Below are positions 1 through 6,578 of a DNA stretch of 15,820 nucleotides, one piece after another (the first letter of the stretch is position 1; each line of letters opens with the position of its first letter). The DNA comes from DASUZD01 sp036377055 (GTDB lineage: Bacteria; Actinomycetota; Thermoleophilia; Gaiellales; Gaiellaceae), in the NCBI GenBank assembly GCA_036377055.1, contig DASUZD010000340.1:1-15820 (forward strand), in the 5' to 3' direction. The notes under the pieces were generated by a model that saw nothing but the letters and a program-made list of their open reading frames with translations, was not told the DNA's origin and made no database searches. Position numbers and translations under genes: made by a program.

Positions 1-932
1 CCGGAGACGTAATAGATCATCTCCTCCGACTGGAGATTCGAGTGGTGGTACGGGATCGGGATCGCCAGCGGGTCGAAGTCGAGCTTGCGCGGGCAGAACG
101 AGCAGATGACGAAGTTCGGCCCGGCGAAGGTCTGGTGCGACGGCGGCGGCATGTGGATCCGCCCCGTGATCGGCTCGAAGTCGTGGATCGAGAACGTCCA
201 CGGGTAGACGTAGCCGTCCCAGCCGATCACGTCGAACGGGTGGTAGTCCAGGACGTACGTCTGGTAGCCGTCGCGGACGCGCACCTTGACGCGGTACTCG
301 CCGCGGTCGCGGTGCGTCTTGAGCTCGGCGGGCGGGTGGATGTCGCGGTGGTAGTACGGCGCGTGCTCCATCAGCTGGCCGTGCTCGTTCCGGTAGCGCT
401 TCGGGATCTCGATCAGCCCCGGGGTCTCGAAGACGAGGTAGCGCTGCGGCCCCTCGGGAACGAACCGGTACGTCGTCCCCCGCGGGACGACGACGTAGTC
501 GCCGGCCTTGTACGGCACATCGCCGAAGATCGTCTCGAGGGTTCCCGAGCCCTCGTGGACGAAGATCACCTCGTCGCCCTCGCCGTTCCGGAAGAAGTAG
601 TCCATCGCGGCCGCCGGCCGGCAGAGCGAGATCTCGACGTCCGCGTTCCACATCAGCGTGCGCCGGCCGGTGATCGCGTCGCCCTCGGGCTCGATGCCCA
701 TCGTCCGCATGTGCCGGTGCGCGTGCGTGTCGGGGACCCACTCCTCGCGCTCGATCGGCTCGAACGGGCCGAGCTCCTTGAGCCGGCACGGCGAGACGAG
801 GTGGTACAGGATCGACTCGAGCCCGGAGAAGCCCTCGAGCCCCATCACCTCCTCGACGAGCAGCGTCCCGTTGTCGCGGAACTGGATGTGCCGCTTGCGC
901 GGGACCGTGCCTAGGCGCTGGTAGAACGGCAT
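1..932 (-). CDS. hmgA: Homogentisate 1,2-dioxygenase, 3' end outside window
   Basis: Cytosolic Fe(II) dioxygenase that opens the ring of homogentisate to maleylacetoacetate in tyrosine/phenylalanine breakdown. The minus strand reads from ATG at 932 (MPFYQRLGTVPRKRH) without a stop to base 1, giving 310 residues. I expect roughly 380 for bacterial forms, so about the last fifth is missing. The cupin-like N-terminal part includes GDEVIFVHEGSGTLET and GDYVVVPRGTTYRF. At the window edge, PYHHSNLQSEEM gives His297 and Glu303. This is the HxxxxxE spacing of two of the three iron ligands (His335 and Glu341 in the human enzyme); the third His would lie outside. No Shine-Dalgarno site precedes the ATG, but a possible -10 lies 8 nt upstream. 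Two hairpins separate it from the oxidase gene upstream, so it probably has its own promoter. HPPD and an FAH-family hydrolase elsewhere in the window support the assignment, which I consider secure. Confidence 0.95.
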   Translation of the reverse strand, partial: MPFYQRLGTVPRKRHIQFRDNGTLLVEEVMGLEGFSGLESILYHLVSPCRLKELGPFEPIEREEWVPDTHAHRHMRTMGIEPEGDAITGRRTLMWNADVEISLCRPAAAMDYFFRNGEGDEVIFVHEGSGTLETIFGDVPYKAGDYVVVPRGTTYRFVPEGPQRYLVFETPGLIEIPKRYRNEHGQLMEHAPYYHRDIHPPAELKTHRDRGEYRVKVRVRDGYQTYVLDYHPFDVIGWDGYVYPWTFSIHDFEPITGRIHMPPPSHQTFAGPNFVICSFCPRKLDFDPLAIPIPYHHSNLQSEEMIYYVS

Positions 933-940
933 CGCCGCGG

Positions 941-969
941 AGGATACCGCCGCACTGATGCGCGTCGAA
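941..969 (-). promoter_or_regulatory. Candidate hmgA promoter, possibly leaderless
   Basis: On the minus strand TTCGAC (964-969) and TATCCT (941-946) are 17 bp apart, and TATCCT ends 8 nt before the hmgA ATG, so transcription could begin at or next to the start codon. The -35 match is poor. A small dyad GTCGA-N5-TCGAC (964-978) overlaps the -35 region and could be an operator half-site pair. The call rests on spacing and the absence of a ribosome binding site. Confidence 0.35.
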
Positions 970-992
970 CGTGTCGACCGGTCATTTCAGAC

Positions 993-1016
993 GGACGTGC
1001 GGGGTCCCGCACGTCC
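993..1016 (-). terminator. Perfect GC-rich hairpin between oxidase gene and hmgA
   Basis: GGACGTGCGG and CCGCACGTCC form a perfect 10-bp stem around a GGTC loop. It lies 40 nt downstream of the minus-strand oxidase stop and is the second of two hairpins in this gap. There is no U-run after it, so it is a terminator-like structure rather than a classical intrinsic terminator. Confidence 0.5.
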
Positions 1017-1024
1017 TGATCGTC

Positions 1025-1044
1025 GGCGCCGCCGAGTCGGCGCC
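1025..1044 (-). terminator. Hairpin directly after the oxidase stop codon
   Basis: GGCGCCG and CGGCGCC form a perfect 7-bp stem with a 6-nt loop, beginning 11 nt after the oxidase stop. With the hairpin at 993-1016 it makes a tandem pair that probably ends the oxidase transcript. No T-tract follows. Confidence 0.45.
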
Positions 1045-1055
1045 TCAGCGCCGCG

Positions 1056-2048
1056 CTAGAGAGCTTCGACCACGAGCGCAGCGAGGCGCTCGCCGATCGC
1101 CGGCGCGAACTTGAAGCCGTGACCCGAGCACGGCGAGCCGACGACGACCCTCCCGCGCCGCTCGACGACGAAGCTGTAGTCGCGCGTCGTCGTGTAGATG
1201 CACGTCTCGGCGGCAACCGGGTCCGGCTCGGCCAGGCGGCACGTCTCCCGCGCCCAGGCGGTGATGCGCTCGACCAGCGCCGGGTCGGGAGCGCCCGGCG
1301 CGTTCGGGTCGGCCTCGGGGCCCGCGTGGTGGGCGCCGACCTTGAGCCCGTAGCTCGGGTCGGCGAGCGCGTACATGTCGTGTGTGTGCCCGCTCGGCTT
1401 GAAGGAGACGAGCGAGGGCATCGGCCGGCCGCCGCCGTCCGACCGGAAGTAGCAGAGCGTCTCGCGGGTGACCTTCACGTCGAGCGGCTCCTCCAGGAGC
1501 TCGTTGACCCAGCTCCCGGCGGTGACGACGACGGCGGCGGCCTCGACCTCGTCCGGGTGCGCCCGCGTGTTCTCGCGCACGTCGAGCCCGCGCGTTAGGG
1601 CGGCCAGTGCCTTGTCTGCCCGGACGATGCCCGCCTCCGGTTGCACGACCGCGAACCACTCGTCCGGAACGCGAATCGGGTACCGACGCTCCGCCTCCGC
1701 GCGGTCGAGGCGCTCCCAGGCGACCCCGCAGCGCTCGAGCGTGTGGGCGGTGCTCTCCTCGAGCGTTTGCACGACCTCGACGAGCCCGTTCAGCTCGAGC
1801 AGCGTCTCGCCGGTGTCGGCCTCGAGGTTCCGCCAGAGGCCGAGTGACTCCTGCGCGAGGCGCACGTACTCGTCCTCGGCGTACGCGAGCCGGAAGATCC
1901 GCGAGCGCCCATGGCTCGAGCCGCGCGCGTTCCCGACGTGGAACTGCTCGTAGACGACGGGCTCGAGCCCGCGCCGCCTGAGCGCCCACGCTGTGGCGAG
2001 CCCCATCACGCCCGCGCCGATGACGGCGACCTCGGCCCCGGTCTGCAC
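1056..2048 (-). CDS. Sarcosine/N-methyl amino acid oxidase-like flavoenzyme
   Basis: FAD-dependent amine oxidase of the DAO superfamily, closest by eye to monomeric sarcosine oxidase and N-methyltryptophan oxidase, which oxidise N-methyl amino acids with release of H2O2. Of 330 residues, the N-terminus is a Rossmann FAD site (VIGAGVMGLATAWAL, G11/G13/G16). It is followed by SSHGRSRIFRLAY, similar to the sarcosine oxidase segment. Cys283 in TCIYTTTRD is in the place of the cysteine that carries covalent FAD in sarcosine oxidase (Cys315). Lys236 in GLKVG matches the oxygen-activating lysine, and GHGFKF (309-314) closes the active site. The substrate cannot be read from sequence. The start is GTG at 2048. 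The gene has a 141-bp gap from the MerR gene upstream and is followed by tandem hairpins. The neighbouring regulator could control it, but no site shows this. Family is sure; substrate is unknown. Confidence 0.88.
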   Translation of the reverse strand: MQTGAEVAVIGAGVMGLATAWALRRRGLEPVVYEQFHVGNARGSSHGRSRIFRLAYAEDEYVRLAQESLGLWRNLEADTGETLLELNGLVEVVQTLEESTAHTLERCGVAWERLDRAEAERRYPIRVPDEWFAVVQPEAGIVRADKALAALTRGLDVRENTRAHPDEVEAAAVVVTAGSWVNELLEEPLDVKVTRETLCYFRSDGGGRPMPSLVSFKPSGHTHDMYALADPSYGLKVGAHHAGPEADPNAPGAPDPALVERITAWARETCRLAEPDPVAAETCIYTTTRDYSFVVERRGRVVVGSPCSGHGFKFAPAIGERLAALVVEAL

Positions 2049-2136
2049 GGCGTGTCAGGTTACTCGCGAGGGCTTGACGAGACGACGCTTGTGCCGTCCG
2101 GCCCGCGCTGCCTGTCCCGATGCGGCGTCCTCAGTC

Positions 2137-2161
2137 GCGACGATAGCGCTGCTATCGACGC
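2137..2161 (-). terminator. Hairpin after the merR gene
   Basis: CGATAGC-GCT-GCTATCG is a perfect 7-bp stem, extended by GCG/CGC beyond one A-A mismatch. It begins 29 nt after the merR stop codon, in the gap before the oxidase gene. It has no T-tract. It could terminate merR or be an operator for the oxidase gene, which starts 89 nt further on. Confidence 0.4.
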
Positions 2162-2189
2162 TCCCTGCGTCCTTGCCTCGGAACAGGCA

Positions 2190-2987
2190 TCACGACCCGG
2201 ACGGCGAAGGCCGACTCGCCAAACCCTCTAATGGCCACGCGATCTCGAAGACGCGCTCCTCGCCGGCTTCGAAGCGGTAGATCTCGCGCGGCGGCCCCGC
2301 GAGGTCGCGACCGTGCTCGCGCGCCCACTCCCAGACCGCGTCGTACGCGCCGACGATCTGCGGATAGCGGCACTGGTCGCCGCGCGCGATCGCGTAGGCG
2401 ACCTCCCCCTCCGGCAGCGTCCGGTCGCCGTCGCGGGCCGGAAGGCAGACCTCCACCGGGCCGATCTCCGCCTCCTCGCCCTCGTTCCCGGGCGCGAGGC
2501 CGTGGTAGAGCGTGAACGGATGCCCCGCGGGCTCGTGCTCGCTCGCCAGCTCGCGCAGCGAAGCGATGACGAACTCCTCGACCTGCTCTTGCGGCACGCG
2601 GTCGGTCCAGCTCGCGTAGCGCTCCTCGCCCGCACGTCGCACCTTTACCTCGTACATGGGTCCCTCCTCGATCGTGGCTCGAACGAAGTCGAGGACCCGC
2701 TCCCGCTCGTCGAGCTCCGCCTCCAGGCGCGCCCGGTAGGCGTCGATCAGCTCCGGCCGCGGGTCGTCGAGGAGGCGCCGGATCTCCGCGAGCGGCATCC
2801 CAGCCTCGCGGAGCAGCGCGATCCGGCGGGCGAGCCGCAGCTGCCGCCACGAGTAGAAGCGGTAGCCGCTGTCTTCGTCGATCCGCTGCGGCGGCAGGAG
2901 GCCGTTCTCGTCGTACAGGCGGAGCGCCTTCTGCGAGAGTCGGGCGGCCTGCGCGAAGCGGCCGATCGGGATCAGGTCCTCGTGCAT
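2190..2987 (-). CDS. MerR-family regulator with GyrI-like effector domain
   Basis: Transcription regulator of 265 residues with a BmrR/TipA-like layout. A winged-helix MerR DNA-binding domain (about residues 6-75, including QKALRLYDENGLLPP and SGYRFYSWRQL) leads into a dimerisation helix (about 76-108). A GyrI/AraC-type ligand-binding domain follows (about 112-253) and ends in the typical REIYRF...EIAWPL pattern. Such regulators bind small, often lipophilic, ligands and activate promoters with long spacers. The frame is open upstream to 3089, but ATG at 2987 (MHEDLIPIGRFAQ) fits the family N-terminus. It also sits 7 nt after a candidate -10, so I chose it. It lies between the FAH gene and the amine oxidase on the same strand. 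Its targets are unknown; autoregulation is likely from its promoter. It could control the tyrosine genes, the oxidase or the exporters, but no shared site was found by eye. Confidence 0.9.
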   Translation of the reverse strand: MHEDLIPIGRFAQAARLSQKALRLYDENGLLPPQRIDEDSGYRFYSWRQLRLARRIALLREAGMPLAEIRRLLDDPRPELIDAYRARLEAELDERERVLDFVRATIEEGPMYEVKVRRAGEERYASWTDRVPQEQVEEFVIASLRELASEHEPAGHPFTLYHGLAPGNEGEEAEIGPVEVCLPARDGDRTLPEGEVAYAIARGDQCRYPQIVGAYDAVWEWAREHGRDLAGPPREIYRFEAGEERVFEIAWPLEGLASRPSPSGS

Positions 2988-2994
2988 CGACCGC

Positions 2995-3025
2995 AGCGTG
3001 CGGCCTCCCCCAAGGGCAAAGTCAA
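2995..3025 (-). promoter_or_regulatory. MerR-type promoter with 19-bp spacer
   Basis: On the minus strand a good -35 (TTGACT, 3020-3025) and a weak -10 (CACGCT, 2995-3000) are exactly 19 bp apart, the long spacing usual for MerR-activated promoters. The spacer holds an imperfect dyad centred on CCC-TT-GGG. The -10 ends 7 nt before the merR ATG, so the transcript would be leaderless. The -35 overlaps the TGA stop of the upstream hydrolase gene (3022-3024). Confidence 0.6.
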
Positions 3026-3846
3026 GCCGGTGCGGCGCCGATCCGATTTCGCAGCACCCCGATCCCCTCCACTTCGAGCTCGACGACATCGCCCGGCCGC
3101 AGCCAGCGGCCGTCGCCGTGCTCGAGGATGCACCCTGTCCCGACGGTCCCCGAGCCGAGGACGTCGCCGGGCCGCAGGACGGTGTTCCGAGCCGCCTGGG
3201 CGACGATCTCGTCCCACGAGAAGTGCATGTCGCCGAGCTGCCCGCGCGAGCGCTCCTCGCCGTTGACGCGGGCGACCATCGTCGCCGCGGAGCCTTCGAA
3301 CTCGTCGGCGGTGACGAGGATCGGCCCGAGGCTCGTCGCGAAGTCCTTTCCCTTCGCCGGGCCGAGGCCGACGCGCATCTCCTTCCGCTGGAGGTCGCGC
3401 GCCGACCAGTCGTTCATGATCGTGAAGCCGCCGATCTTGCCCCCGGCGCCGATCACGGCCGCGACCTCCAGCTCGTAGTCGAGCTCGCTCGTCTCGGGCG
3501 GGTGCGGGACGTCCGCATCAGGGCCGTAGATCGCGGCCGGGTTCGAGAAGTAGAAGACGGGCTGCTCGTACCACTCGGGCGGCACCTCCTGGCCGCGCAG
3601 GGCGCGGGCTGTGCGGACGTGCTCCTCGAAGGCGTAGAAGTCGCGCACGGACGGCGGGTGCAGGACCGGCGCGAGGAGCGCGACGTCGTCGAGCGCGTAG
3701 CGAGCGTGCCGGCGCGCGTCCCCGCCGCCGCTGAAGAAGGACTGGAGCGTCTGCGCCGCGAGCTGGAACACGGAGTCGCCCTCGATCAGGCCGGGCCAGC
3801 CGCGATCGAGGTTCCGGTCGCGCGGCGTGAACATGCAGAGCCTCAC
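3022..3846 (-). CDS. Fumarylacetoacetate hydrolase family protein
   Basis: Probable fumarylacetoacetase, the last step of homogentisate breakdown (fumarylacetoacetate to fumarate plus acetoacetate); a metal-dependent C-C hydrolase. In 274 residues, Asp69 and His76 (VRDFYAFEEHV) keep the 7-residue spacing of the catalytic Asp126/His133 of mouse FAH. Glu125 and Glu127 (LDYELEVAA) and Asp146 (MNDWSARDLQ) complete the metal site, and GPAKGKDFATSLGP follows as in the family. It is shorter than the animal enzyme (about 420), which is normal for bacterial FAH-like proteins. The start is ambiguous. GTG at 3846 (MRLCMFTPRD) matches the family N-terminus and is used here, but the frame stays open through upstream 45-bp repeats that supply ATGs at 3927 and 3882. 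HPPD and HmgA in the window favour the fumarylacetoacetase role; another FAH-family acylpyruvate hydrolase is possible. Confidence 0.87.
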   Translation of the reverse strand: MRLCMFTPRDRNLDRGWPGLIEGDSVFQLAAQTLQSFFSGGGDARRHARYALDDVALLAPVLHPPSVRDFYAFEEHVRTARALRGQEVPPEWYEQPVFYFSNPAAIYGPDADVPHPPETSELDYELEVAAVIGAGGKIGGFTIMNDWSARDLQRKEMRVGLGPAKGKDFATSLGPILVTADEFEGSAATMVARVNGEERSRGQLGDMHFSWDEIVAQAARNTVLRPGDVLGSGTVGTGCILEHGDGRWLRPGDVVELEVEGIGVLRNRIGAAPA

Positions 3847-3851
3847 GCGCC

Positions 3852-3986
3852 GAAGTCCGGCTCGCGCTCGCGCGCGAGGCATGACGATCGCGCGACAAAG
3901 TCCGGCTCGCGCTCGCGCGCGAGGCATGACGATCGCGCGACAAAGTCCGGCTCGCGCTCACGCGCGAGCCATGACGACTTCGCCGC
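3852..3986. repeat. Three tandem 45-bp repeats before the FAH start
   Basis: Units at 3852-3896, 3897-3941 and 3942-3986. Units 1 and 2 are almost identical; unit 3 diverges in its last third. Each contains the palindrome CTCGCGCGCGAG (last unit changed). The period is 15 codons. On the minus strand units 1 and 2 read in frame with the FAH gene as MPRARARAGLCRAIV-like peptides starting with ATG; unit 3 has an in-frame TGA. There are no spacers, so this is not a CRISPR array. Confidence 0.9.
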
Positions 3987-4082
3987 GAGAACTTCTCGTG
4001 AGTGAGCCGTGACGGGCAAAGCCCGCCACGGCGGCGGCAAAAGCAACGGCCTCGCGATTGGCGAGCCGCGGCGCGGGGCGAT

Positions 4083-4106
4083 CCCATCCCTAGCCCCCAC
4101 CCACCC
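4083..4106 (-). other. G-quadruplex motif, copy 1
   Basis: Five runs of three or more G on the minus strand with loops of 1-3 nt; the core is GGGTGGGTGGGGGCTAGGG, then ATGGG. Short loops favour a stable quadruplex. The flanking genes are on the minus strand, so the G-rich strand is the mRNA sense, between the CDF stop and the FAH start. Confidence 0.75.
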
Positions 4107-4286
4107 ACGGGGCGGCCCGACCCTAGCTGCCGCCCCGACCCGAAGGAGTGACGAGTTCGCGCCAATTCTGACCGGTCGGTCTTTCGATGCGAGAGGGTCT
4201 CGTCTGTGAGCCGTGACGGGCAAAGCCCGCCACAGCGGCGGCAAAAGCAACGGCCTCGCGATTGGCGAGGCGCGGCGCGGCGCGGT

Positions 4287-4310
4287 CCCATCCCTAGCCC
4301 CCACCCACCC
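4287..4310 (-). other. G-quadruplex motif, copy 2
   Basis: Identical to the motif 204 bp away, with the same five G-runs and loops, in the second copy of the repeat unit. Its left edge is 63 bp beyond the CDF stop in the direction opposite to the gene body, so it would lie in the CDF 3' untranslated RNA if transcribed. Confidence 0.75.
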
Positions 4311-4372
4311 ACGGGGCGACCCGACCCTAGCTGCCGCCCCGACCTGGACGAGTGACGAGTTCGCGCCGATTC

Positions 4373-5737
4373 TCACGGCTCGGTGTGGACGACGACGTCC
4401 GCGATCTCGGGGCGCTCGCGGCGGATCCGCTCCTCGATCTCGCTCGCGCGCGCGTGCGCCGCGGTCAGCGGGCTCGCAGCGTCGAGCGCCAGCGTCAGGT
4501 ACGCGACCAGCCCGTCCTCCGTGCGCAGGAAACGCAGCTCGCGCGGCTCCTCGCCCGTCGTCTCGCGCACGATTCGAGTCACCGTCTCCGCGTCGGCCGC
4601 GGCCTCGTACGCGGTGCCCTCGCCCGGCTCGGCGAGCGGCTCCAGGTGCGTCTGCACCGAGGTCACCTCGGGCACGGCGTCGCGGATCGCCCGCTCGACC
4701 CACGAGGCGATCTCATGCGCCTCCTCGAGCGGCAGCTCGCCCGGAAGCTTCAGGTGCAGCGAGATCTGGATCCTCCCGTCGACGTCGAGCACGCTCACGT
4801 TGTGGATCTCGCGCACACGGCGCACCCGCGTCGCGGCGGCCAGCGCACGCTCGCGAATCGCGGCCTCGTCGGCGCGCGGCTCGACGTGCACCACCACGTC
4901 GCTCTCGGGCAGCGCGCGCTGAATGGCAGCCTCGACAGCGTCGGCGGCGGCATGACCCTGGCCGACAGCCGCGTCCGGCGGCACGCCGATCACGACGTCC
5001 GCGAAATGCCGTCCCGCGGCCTGGCGCATCCGCAGCCGCCGCAGCTCGAGGCCTGGCTCGAGCGCCGCGATCGCCCGCCGCGCCGTCTGCTCGGCCTCCG
5101 CCGGCGCGCGGTCCATCAGGACGTCGACGTTTCGCCGCATCAGGCGGCCTGCGGCAAGCAGGACGAGCCCGGCCACGACGAGGGCCGCGATCGAGTCGGC
5201 GTCGTGGTAGCCGGCGCGCACGAGCAGAAGGCCGACGAGCACGGTGACCGAGCCGCCGAGGTCGCTCGCGAAATGGAGCGCGTTCGACTGGAGCGCCGCG
5301 CTCCGGTAGCGCCGCGCCGCACGCCAGGAGATCGTCGCGCGGCTCGCGTCGAGGACGATCACCGCGCCGAGCACGAGCAGCGCCCAGCTCGTCGCGTGGA
5401 CGTGCCCCGACGTCGAGCCGGTCAGGCGCAGGATCGCGCGCCACGAGATGAAGAGCGAGGCCGCGACAAGGAACGCGCCCTCGGCGAGCGCGGCGAGATG
5501 ATCGGCCTTCCCGTGCCCGTACGCGTGCCCTTCGTCGGCCGGCCGCGCGGCGACGCCGATGGCGAAGAACGTCAGGAGCGCCGCGACGAGATCGGTCCCG
5601 GAGTGCGCGGCTTCCGAGATCAGACCGAGGCTGCCGGTCGCGAGGCCGGTGACGAGCTTGAGGGCGACGAGAAACGCCGCGACCGCGATCGAGACGAGCG
5701 CCGTTCGCCGCTGCGGAGACACGCGCGAAGGATGCAC
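4373..5737 (-). CDS. CDF zinc/divalent cation transporter with three C-terminal domains
   Basis: Cation diffusion facilitator, a proton-coupled exporter of Zn2+ or similar ions. Of 454 residues, about 12-205 form the membrane domain. TM2 carries His45-x3-Asp49 (EAAHSGTD) and TM5 His155-x3-Asp159 (LHFASD), the HxxxD pair typical of zinc-type CDFs; a His-rich patch (HAYGHGKADH, 71-80) lies in the TM2-TM3 loop. The cytosolic tail is about 250 residues instead of the usual 80-90. It appears to be three tandem copies of the dimerisation domain (about 214-287, 292-367 and 383-454), ending VVVHVEP, VQTHLEP and VVVHTEP. The GTG start at 5737 follows GGGTGG by 7 nt; GTG at 5722 is an alternative. It lies 26 nt after the DUF2071 gene, probably in one operon, and ends inside the 204-bp repeat. 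Family is sure; metal is inferred. Confidence 0.92.
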   Translation of the reverse strand: MHPSRVSPQRRTALVSIAVAAFLVALKLVTGLATGSLGLISEAAHSGTDLVAALLTFFAIGVAARPADEGHAYGHGKADHLAALAEGAFLVAASLFISWRAILRLTGSTSGHVHATSWALLVLGAVIVLDASRATISWRAARRYRSAALQSNALHFASDLGGSVTVLVGLLLVRAGYHDADSIAALVVAGLVLLAAGRLMRRNVDVLMDRAPAEAEQTARRAIAALEPGLELRRLRMRQAAGRHFADVVIGVPPDAAVGQGHAAADAVEAAIQRALPESDVVVHVEPRADEAAIRERALAAATRVRRVREIHNVSVLDVDGRIQISLHLKLPGELPLEEAHEIASWVERAIRDAVPEVTSVQTHLEPLAEPGEGTAYEAAADAETVTRIVRETTGEEPRELRFLRTEDGLVAYLTLALDAASPLTAAHARASEIEERIRRERPEIADVVVHTEP

Positions 5738-5763
5738 GAGCGGCCACCCGGAGCCGCAAACGT

Positions 5764-6549
5764 CTACGCGCCGGCGACTCGCTCGAGCGGCCAGATCACG
5801 ACGTCCTGCTCGGCCGCGAAGTGCGCGAGCGGCGCCTCGTCCGGGAGCCGGACGCCCGGCGGCGTCATGGTGTTCAGCTCGATCTCGACGTCGGTCTTCT
5901 GAAGCCGCCACGGCCCACGGTGGATCTCGGCGCGGCGGACGGCGCCGCGGCGGTCGCTTGCATAGAGGCAGTACCGCTCGGTCAGGAACTCCTCGAGCGA
6001 GCCCGGTCCGACGGCGCAGTCCACACCGTGCGGCCGGCAGCGGCCGCTGAAGACGAACGGGCGGTCCAACGGCTCGACGCGCGTGGACTCGTACTCGATC
6101 CAGTCGTCGTGCGAGCTCGCGCTCATCCGAGCCTGGTGGAAGGGCAGCCCGTAGGCGCGTCGAGCCGCCTGCACCGCGAACAGGCTCTCCGTGTCGAGGC
6201 TGAAGAACCAGATTCCTGGCTTTCCGCCGGCGGTTACGTACGTGCGCACGTTCAGCTGGAGGAAGCTCGACAGACGCGGAACCGGCAGCGTCCCACGCAG
6301 GCGAAGCGCCGTGACCCGGAATGCCGCGATCCCGAGCCACGCCGAACCGGCGAACGTCTGCAGCTCGAGCGCGTCGGGGACGAGCGGCCGCACCTCTTCC
6401 TCGTCGACCGGCCAGTGCGCGAAGAGCGCGTCCTTGAGGGTCTGCGCCATCAGCCAGCGCCGCGCCGGAAGCGGCCAGGGCCGATGCGCCGTGTCCGCCA
6501 GCGCGGCCGATTGGCGCGCAGACGTGGCCAGCCAGGCGAGCGGGTTCAC
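5764..6549 (-). CDS. DUF2071 (YqjF-like) protein
   Basis: A 261-residue protein of the DUF2071/YqjF family, of unknown biochemical function and with a fold thought to resemble acetoacetate decarboxylase-type barrels. Recognised by its N-terminal HRPWPLP...KDALFAHWPVDEEEVRPLVP block, by LELQTFAGSAWLGIAAF and by the later SSFLQLNVRTYV and GIWFFSLDTES segments, in the usual order and length. No signal peptide or membrane helix is evident. The GTG start at 6549 has no clear ribosome binding site. A later start is unlikely because the conserved HRPW motif lies only about 22 residues in, and the ATG after it would remove this motif. It stands 29 nt after the membrane protein gene and 26 nt before the CDF transporter gene, so the three are probably co-transcribed. 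Function cannot be inferred from this. Confidence 0.88.
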   Translation of the reverse strand: MNPLAWLATSARQSAALADTAHRPWPLPARRWLMAQTLKDALFAHWPVDEEEVRPLVPDALELQTFAGSAWLGIAAFRVTALRLRGTLPVPRLSSFLQLNVRTYVTAGGKPGIWFFSLDTESLFAVQAARRAYGLPFHQARMSASSHDDWIEYESTRVEPLDRPFVFSGRCRPHGVDCAVGPGSLEEFLTERYCLYASDRRGAVRRAEIHRGPWRLQKTDVEIELNTMTPPGVRLPDEAPLAHFAAEQDVVIWPLERVAGA

Positions 6550-6578
6550 GCAGGCGTTCTAGCCCGCGGGGCGAGAGA

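Larger units (their letters stand above)
3986..4376. repeat. Two copies of a 204-bp structured intergenic unit
   Basis: Copy 1 starts at 3986 and copy 2 at 4190, with a constant 204-base offset. Copy 2 is incomplete and ends at the TGA stop of the CDF gene (4373-4375). Between copies there are scattered substitutions and no visible indel. Each copy has a CGAGA/TCTCG hairpin (3986-3998; 4190-4202), a GTGaCGGGC-aaa-GCCCGcCAC hairpin (4009-4029; 4213-4233), a CTCGC-N5-GCGAG hairpin (4051-4065; 4255-4269), and a C-run block that is a G-quadruplex motif on the minus strand. It fills the 526-bp gap between two minus-strand genes and I see no credible gene in it. Confidence 0.9.

Noticed and set aside
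2988..3089. N-terminal extension of the MerR protein
   Set aside because: It would include the promoter and the end of the FAH gene, and the MerR fold begins right after the ATG at 2987.
3852..3986. CRISPR-like array
   Set aside because: The three 45-bp units are directly joined with no unique spacers, and no cas gene is near.
3986..4376. Mobile element ends or attachment sites
   Set aside because: The repeats are direct and tandem, no transposase or integrase gene is near, and no terminal inverted repeats or target duplications were found.
4373..6340. 655-aa reading of the CDF gene
   Set aside because: The first 200 residues lie over the DUF2071 gene in another frame and have no domain; the family N-terminus begins near 5737.
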